64,000 bases of DNA from positions 1 through 64,000 of the forward strand of contig JACCRF010000018.1 of NCBI GenBank assembly GCA_013813715.1. The letters run 5' to 3'. The position numbers were made by a program, and so were the translations under genes. Source of the DNA: Gemmatimonadaceae bacterium (GTDB lineage: Bacteria; Gemmatimonadota; Gemmatimonadetes; Gemmatimonadales; Gemmatimonadaceae). Every line of letters starts with the position of its first letter. Within the stretch, counting starts at the first letter, position 1. Shown piece after piece: positions 59,136 through 64,000 of this stretch. Below the pieces are notes generated by a model that worked only from the letters and a program-made list of their open reading frames with translations, had not been told where the DNA came from and searched no databases.

Positions 59136-60428
59136 CTAGGTCGCATCGGACGCAGTCTCGCCCGAATGCGCCGCCGCGCCAATCGGCGTGTCACCGCCCC
59201 AAGGCGCGATGAAAGGCAGCATCAGGAGCGCTGGCAGACCCGCGGCTATGCTGATCAAAAAGAACAGCGGCCACCCCGTCGCGGCGGCGAGCCCGCCAGA
59301 AGGTGCGGTAAGGAGATCCCGGCTCACCGCGACAAGGCTCGACAGCAGCGCGAACTGAGTCGCCGAGACTCGCTTGTTGCACATCAGCATCAGGAACGCC
59401 AGCAGGGCCGCGGCGGCAAGCCCGGTGATGAAGTTTTCGATCACGATCACAGCCAGTAGCCAGGTCCGGCTTTGGTCGGTCAAGGCCAGAAGGTAGTAGC
59501 CCAGATTGCTCACTGCCTGGAGCACCGCGACGATCCACAGGGAACGGTTGATCCCGATCTTCGCGAGCAGCGCGCCGCCGGCGAGCACGCCGATGATCGT
59601 CGCGATGAGACCGGCCCCTCCGCGAATCACTCCGATCTCTGTTTGCGTGTAGCCCGCCTGCAGGAGAAACGGCGTTCCCATCACAATGACCAGGCTGTCC
59701 GAATACTTGTAAAGGACGATGAAAAGCAGCACCAAGAGTCCGCGTAGGAGTCCCGACCGCGTGAAGAACTCGTTGAACGGGAGGACGACAGCCTCAGCAA
59801 GAGTCCGCGGCGGGGCATCCTCGAGCGACGGCTCGGGAGCCATTACAGAAGCAATCACGCCCACGAGCATCAGCGACGAGAGGATCAGATAAACGGTCGG
59901 CCACGGCATCCGGTCGGCGAGCACGAAGGCCAGCGACCCCGTTAGCAGCAGTGCGATCCGGTAGCCCAGCACCCAGATGGCCGCGCCCGCTCCCATTTCC
60001 CGGTGATGCAGAACGTCTGTACGGTACGCGTCCCCGGCGACATCCTGCGTTGCGCTGAGGAATGCGATGAGCAGGGCGTTGAACGCGAGCGCGCGTAGCC
60101 CGACGGCCGGATCGTGCAGCGACATCGCGGCGATCGCGACCAGGAGCAGCAGCTGCGCGATAATGAGCCAGCCGCGACGCCTGCCGAGGAAGGGCGGAAC
60201 GTAGCGGTCGAGCAGCGGGGCCCAGAGAAACTTGAGCGAGTACGGAAGTCCGACGAGGCTGAACACGCCAATCGTCGTGAGGTCTACGTTTGCCTTCGTC
60301 ATCCACGCCTGGAGCGTGGTGCTCGTGAGGTAGAACGGAAGACCGGACGCGAATCCGAGGAAAATGAGCGCCGCCATCTTCGGCTGCGCGAATGCACGGA
60401 CCGGTGACGCGCTGGGTTCGTCCCTCAT
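59136..60428 (-). CDS. ampG: MFS transporter, AmpG-like muropeptide permease
   Basis: FLGFASGLPFYLTSTTLQAWMTKANVDLTTIGVFSLVGLPYSLKFLWAPLLDRYVPPFLGRRRGW; ALLIAFLSATQDVAGDAYRTD. Confidence 0.9.
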   Translation of the reverse strand: MRDEPSASPVRAFAQPKMAALIFLGFASGLPFYLTSTTLQAWMTKANVDLTTIGVFSLVGLPYSLKFLWAPLLDRYVPPFLGRRRGWLIIAQLLLLVAIAAMSLHDPAVGLRALAFNALLIAFLSATQDVAGDAYRTDVLHHREMGAGAAIWVLGYRIALLLTGSLAFVLADRMPWPTVYLILSSLMLVGVIASVMAPEPSLEDAPPRTLAEAVVLPFNEFFTRSGLLRGLLVLLFIVLYKYSDSLVIVMGTPFLLQAGYTQTEIGVIRGGAGLIATIIGVLAGGALLAKIGINRSLWIVAVLQAVSNLGYYLLALTDQSRTWLLAVIVIENFITGLAAAALLAFLMLMCNKRVSATQFALLSSLVAVSRDLLTAPSGGLAAATGWPLFFLISIAAGLPALLMLPFIAPWGGDTPIGAAAHSGETASDAT

Positions 60429-60442
60429 TGGATTCCCCTGAG

Positions 60443-61636
60443 TTATGCCGGCGTAAGCTTCCCGAGGACTCGGGGGCCTCTCGCGCCTGTCGCCGTGGGA
60501 ACGTTTCCCGGCCGGTCGGACAGATGCAGATACCCAAGCAATGCAAAGGCCACGGCTTCCTTGGCATCTCCGTCGAAAAAGGTGCCGTCGAAGTCGCTCA
60601 CTTTGCGCGGAGCCACGGCGCGTGCAATCGCCCGCACGAGGGCAGGATTCCTCGCGCCACCGCCCGAGAGAAACACCTCGGAAATGGGTTCCGCGATGAA
60701 ACGGTCGTACGCGTCGCCGATACTTCGCGCGGTGAGCGAGACAGCGGTTGCGATGATGTCCTCGTCGGCCGCTGACGCAGACTCGCGCCGGCAGGACGCG
60801 ATGAGGTTCTCGGCGTATTGCACGCTGAACAATTCGGGACCAGTGGATTTCGGAGGTGACGCGCCGAAGTACTCGTGCGAGAGGAGTCGGTCGACGACTG
60901 AATCCACCGGGCTTCCGCGGGCGGCCAGCTCCCCTCCAACGTCGTACGCCAGGTCGGGGCGGAGCGACCGCACGACCTTGTCGATCACGCCGCATCCCGG
61001 CCCGGTGTCGAATGCGCGGACGCCACGCAGCTCTCCGCCCGGCGGCACGACCGATACGTTTCCGATCCCGCCCAGGTTCTGGAGGGCCCTCCACTCCGTC
61101 GGATGCGAAAAAAGCATCGCATCCGCCATTGGGACGAGAGGCGCTCCCTGTCCTCCCGCGGCCATATCTCGCACGCGGAAGTCGCTTATCACGTCGAGTC
61201 GCGTCCGCTCCGCGATCACCGACGACTCACCCGTTTGCCACGTGGAGTGACCGGGCTCGTGCCACACCGACTGGCCGTGCGAAGCGATCGCGGCGATGTC
61301 ACCCTGTGCCACTCCCGCTTCGGCGATCGCGCCGACTGCCGCATCAGCGAGCCACTCACCCAGCTCGAAGTTGAGCCGGCAGTATTCGGACGGCGTTGTG
61401 CCGCTGAGTGCCCGCTGGAGTCGCGCTCGCTCCTCGGGCGTATAATCCCGGCTTGTCAGTGCGAGAAGCTCTGCGCTGACTGTGCCCCCGTCGCCTGGAA
61501 TGAATCGAACGACCGCCGCCGTTATGCCGTCGAGCGAAGTTCCCGACATGAGACCAACGAGAATCGTCGAGGAATCGTGTCCGCCCGGCTGTCCCCGCGT
61601 CTCATCGTGAGGCAGCGTCCGGCGCATCGCTGTCAC
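60443..61636 (-). CDS. anmK: Anhydro-N-acetylmuramic acid kinase
   Basis: ILVGLMSGTSLDGITAAVVRF, AIASHGQSVWHEP, LQNLGGIGNVSVV, AFDTGPGCGVID, VFLSGGGARNPALV. GTG start overlaps the murQ stop. Confidence 0.93.
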   Translation of the reverse strand: MTAMRRTLPHDETRGQPGGHDSSTILVGLMSGTSLDGITAAVVRFIPGDGGTVSAELLALTSRDYTPEERARLQRALSGTTPSEYCRLNFELGEWLADAAVGAIAEAGVAQGDIAAIASHGQSVWHEPGHSTWQTGESSVIAERTRLDVISDFRVRDMAAGGQGAPLVPMADAMLFSHPTEWRALQNLGGIGNVSVVPPGGELRGVRAFDTGPGCGVIDKVVRSLRPDLAYDVGGELAARGSPVDSVVDRLLSHEYFGASPPKSTGPELFSVQYAENLIASCRRESASAADEDIIATAVSLTARSIGDAYDRFIAEPISEVFLSGGGARNPALVRAIARAVAPRKVSDFDGTFFDGDAKEAVAFALLGYLHLSDRPGNVPTATGARGPRVLGKLTPA

Positions 61637-62547
61637 TCGATGACGGGCGGTGGCGCGTCGGGGACGGCGCGCCTGATCACCCCATTCGCGCGATCGAGCG
61701 CGGCCAGGGCCTGGTCGCGTGTGACTTCGAGCTTTTGCATCACGATCGCAGTCTTCACGCTCGCGTCAGCGGCGGCCAGCAGTTCGCGCGCTTCGTGACG
61801 GCTCACGCCGCATACTTCGATGATAATTCGCTCACTCCGATCCTTGAGCTTGTTGTTCGTCGCTCGCAGATCCACCATCAGGTTGCCGTAGGTCTTTCCC
61901 AGTCTGATCATCGCGCCGGTCGTAATGAGATTGAGCACCAGCTTCGTCGCGGTGCCGGCTTTGAGGCGCGTCGATCCAGTGACGACCTCAGGGCCGACGA
62001 TGGGAAGTATGGCGATGTCAAGGCCGGCGACGACATCTCCCGGAGGGTCAGAACATGAGACGATGCCGGTGCTTGCGCCGAGCTCGGCGGCCCGGCGAAG
62101 CGCGGCATGCACATACGGCGTCGTTCCCGAGGCCGCAATTCCCAGGACGAAATCCTTCTCGCCGACGCCGCGAGCGTCCATTTCGCGCGCGCCATTTTCG
62201 GCAACGTCTTCGGCGCCTTCCTGTGATCGCGTGAGCGCGGGGAGTCCCCCCGCGATGATTCCCTGAACCATTTCCGGGTCGGTGCCGAATGTCGGCGGGC
62301 ACTCGCTCGCGTCGAGGACACCCAGCCGGCCGGAGGTGCCAGCCCCGACATAGAACAAACGGCCGCCGGCCCGAAAGCTCCGTTCGGCGATCTCGATGGC
62401 GCGAGCCACCTGCTCGCGTTGCGATGCCACGGCTTCCGGAACCCTGCTGTCCTCGGCGTTTATGACATCCACTATCTCAAGCGGCGACGCTAGATCGATG
62501 GATGCGGTCCGCGGATTGCGACGTTCAGTCGCCCTGAGAGCATTCAT
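61633..62547 (-). CDS. murQ: N-acetylmuramic acid 6-phosphate etherase
   Basis: MNALRATERRNPRTASIDLASPLEIVDVINAED, FYVGAGTSGRLGVLDASECPPTFGT, GIAASGTTPYVHAAL, EVVTGSTRLKAGTATKLVLNLITTGAMIRLGKTYGNLMVDL. Confidence 0.95.
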   Translation of the reverse strand: MNALRATERRNPRTASIDLASPLEIVDVINAEDSRVPEAVASQREQVARAIEIAERSFRAGGRLFYVGAGTSGRLGVLDASECPPTFGTDPEMVQGIIAGGLPALTRSQEGAEDVAENGAREMDARGVGEKDFVLGIAASGTTPYVHAALRRAAELGASTGIVSCSDPPGDVVAGLDIAILPIVGPEVVTGSTRLKAGTATKLVLNLITTGAMIRLGKTYGNLMVDLRATNNKLKDRSERIIIEVCGVSRHEARELLAAADASVKTAIVMQKLEVTRDQALAALDRANGVIRRAVPDAPPPVIE

Positions 62548-62657
62548 GCGGACCAGACTGTAAGTGCCACGCGGAAAATTACCGGGCACCGCAGTGGAAC
62601 GCGAGACGCGGAGGCCCGACCCATGCACGGGCGCCGAAACGGACAAACGACGGAGAC

Positions 62658-63329
62658 GTGGTGAACAGTAAGACAGTATTCCTGATGTTGTGCATAGCGG
62701 CTGCAACGTCGGCCGGAGCCCAGGTGCGGCGGCCGATTCGCATCGCCGATCCTTCCCTGTGGGTATCCGCGAGCGCGGGACTCTTTCAGGCCAACAACGT
62801 CAGCGACGGAGCGACAGCGAGCACCTGGGATTTCGGCCAGGCATCCAACGTCCAGTTCCGCGTCGCCGCCGAGAAGGCAATTCAGAATCAGAGCTCAATA
62901 GGTCTCGCAGCAACCTATACCCACGCGCCGTTCACCTACCACGGCAGCGCCGGCGGGGCCAGTTGCATGCGCTGCGCTGCCCACTTGGATCTGGTGTCGC
63001 TCGGCGCTTCGTTTCACGTCGGCGGCGGACTCGGACTGCACCAGGTGCTCGAGGCTTCTGCCGGTGTGGCGCAGTACCGCAACCTTCGCCGTGACAGTGA
63101 CGGCGCGGATCTCGCGCCGACGGGAGGCAATATCGACCCTTATTTTGCGTTCGGATACGGCTTCGGATACGGCTTCAACCCCACGATGCAGCTGAGCGTG
63201 GTTCAGGACATAGGTATCGTACTCCACGAGCGCACCGGCTTGAACAGTGATCAGAGCAACACTCTTCGCCAGCGTCCGATAAGAGTCAATTTCCGGTACG
63301 GGCTGGGAAGCCGGTCGCGGAGGAGATAG
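62658..63329 (+). CDS. Predicted outer-membrane beta-barrel protein
   Basis: Signal peptide VFLMLCIAAATSAGAQ; alternating amphipathic strands; terminal RPIRVNFRYGLGSRSRRR. GTG start. Confidence 0.7.
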   Translation: MVNSKTVFLMLCIAAATSAGAQVRRPIRIADPSLWVSASAGLFQANNVSDGATASTWDFGQASNVQFRVAAEKAIQNQSSIGLAATYTHAPFTYHGSAGGASCMRCAAHLDLVSLGASFHVGGGLGLHQVLEASAGVAQYRNLRRDSDGADLAPTGGNIDPYFAFGYGFGYGFNPTMQLSVVQDIGIVLHERTGLNSDQSNTLRQRPIRVNFRYGLGSRSRRR

Positions 63330-63364
63330 AATGGCCGGTGGCCGGTGCCGGGTACCAGCGACCG

Positions 63365-63432
63365 GCGAACGTGACCCGAGAACCGTGACCTGAGAACCGT
63401 GACCCGATAACCGTGACCCGTCGCCCGTGATG
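63365..63432. repeat. Short tandem repeat, about 14-bp unit (GAACCGTGACCYGA)
   Basis: gaacgtgacccga / gaaccgtgacctga / gaaccgtgacccga / taaccgtgacccgt / cgcccgtgatga. Confidence 0.75.
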
Positions 63433-64000
63433 AAGCGAAATTTGTTGCTGATTGTATCTCTGATCGCATGCTCGCCCGGTGGTCCTCGTTACGCTCCGAC
63501 AGATGTGCCTCGCGATGATGTTCCGGAGACTAGCGTCGCCGAGTTTCCAGCCGGATGGAAGTATCCCGCCGGCGCGAAGGCGGCGTTCGCGCAAAGCGCG
63601 ATGGTGGCGAGCAGCAGTCGCATCGCGAGCGAGGCGGGTCTCGAGGTTCTCACCGCTGGCGGAAACGCCATAGACGCCGCGGTTGCGGTGGGGTTTGCGC
63701 TCGCGGTGACGTATCCCGAAGCAGGGAACATCGGCGGCGGCGGATACATGCTGATCAGGATGGCCGACGGCCGCACGGCAGGAGTGGACTACCGCGAGAC
63801 CGCTCCACTCGCTTCTTTGCGCGACATGTTCGTCGATTCCACCGGCCGCGTCACAAACGCGTCGGTGGTGGGAAGAGCGGCGTCGGGAGTACCCGGTGCG
63901 GTTGCCGGCCTCACGGCGGCACTCGCTCGATACGGATCGATGCCAATCGAACAAGTGATCGCGCCCGCAATCCGGTTGGCCGCGGACGGTTTCATCGTGG
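63430..64000 (+). CDS. Gamma-glutamyltransferase, N-terminal part (truncated by window end)
   Basis: Lipoprotein-like MKRNLLLIVSLIACSPGG; AMVASSSRIASEAGLEVLTAGGNAIDAAVAVGFALAVTYPEAGNIGGGGYMLIRMADG...DYRETAP. Confidence 0.9.
   Translation, partial: MKRNLLLIVSLIACSPGGPRYAPTDVPRDDVPETSVAEFPAGWKYPAGAKAAFAQSAMVASSSRIASEAGLEVLTAGGNAIDAAVAVGFALAVTYPEAGNIGGGGYMLIRMADGRTAGVDYRETAPLASLRDMFVDSTGRVTNASVVGRAASGVPGAVAGLTAALARYGSMPIEQVIAPAIRLAADGFIV

Noticed and set aside
1-64000. CRISPR arrays, tRNA/rRNA genes, prophage or transposase
   Set aside because: No regularly spaced repeats, no recognisable RNA genes other than the SRP RNA, and no phage or transposase proteins among the ORFs. A tRNA scan would be needed to be certain.

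Overview
This is a 64 kb chromosomal window from a high-GC Gram-negative bacterium. The gene content resembles Gemmatimonadota, but that is inference from gene style and no search was run. I saw no prophage, transposase, CRISPR array, rRNA or tRNA. Coding is dense and mostly on the minus strand. The window contains:
- a sigma-70 factor, LepB, an aldehyde dehydrogenase and an NtrC-type regulator
- ComM and MsrB
- a tandem-barrel OmpA protein
- a pseudokinase-kinase fusion overlapping a 1077-aa histidine kinase
- a TolC/HlyD/MacB-type export locus with one ATPase and four permeases
- BshB1-like, KynA, cysteine desulfurase and MnmA genes
- a housekeeping block: M23 peptidase, dnaJ, grpE, cinA, pgsA, mglA, mglB, recR, ybaB, dnaX and the SRP RNA
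- a BrkB/YtxH pair, and a sigma54 regulator overlapping a DHp-like protein
- a central-carbon cluster: class II aldolase, pgi, an MBL hydrolase, pyk and tal
- an LptB-like ATPase with a tiny membrane partner
- a class II ribonucleotide reductase
- a metallopeptidase/propeller/barrel protein
- a murein-recycling cluster: amidase, ampG, anmK and murQ
- a truncated gamma-glutamyltransferase.
The strongest leads are the A-B-A'-B' arrangement of the four permeases, the pseudokinase-kinase/histidine kinase pair, the LptB-like mini-ABC pair, the peptidase-propeller-barrel fusion, a dispersed 3'-end repeat that supplies the C-terminal codons of a thioesterase, an SRP RNA with an apparent 5-nt apical loop, and two frameshifted pseudogenes.
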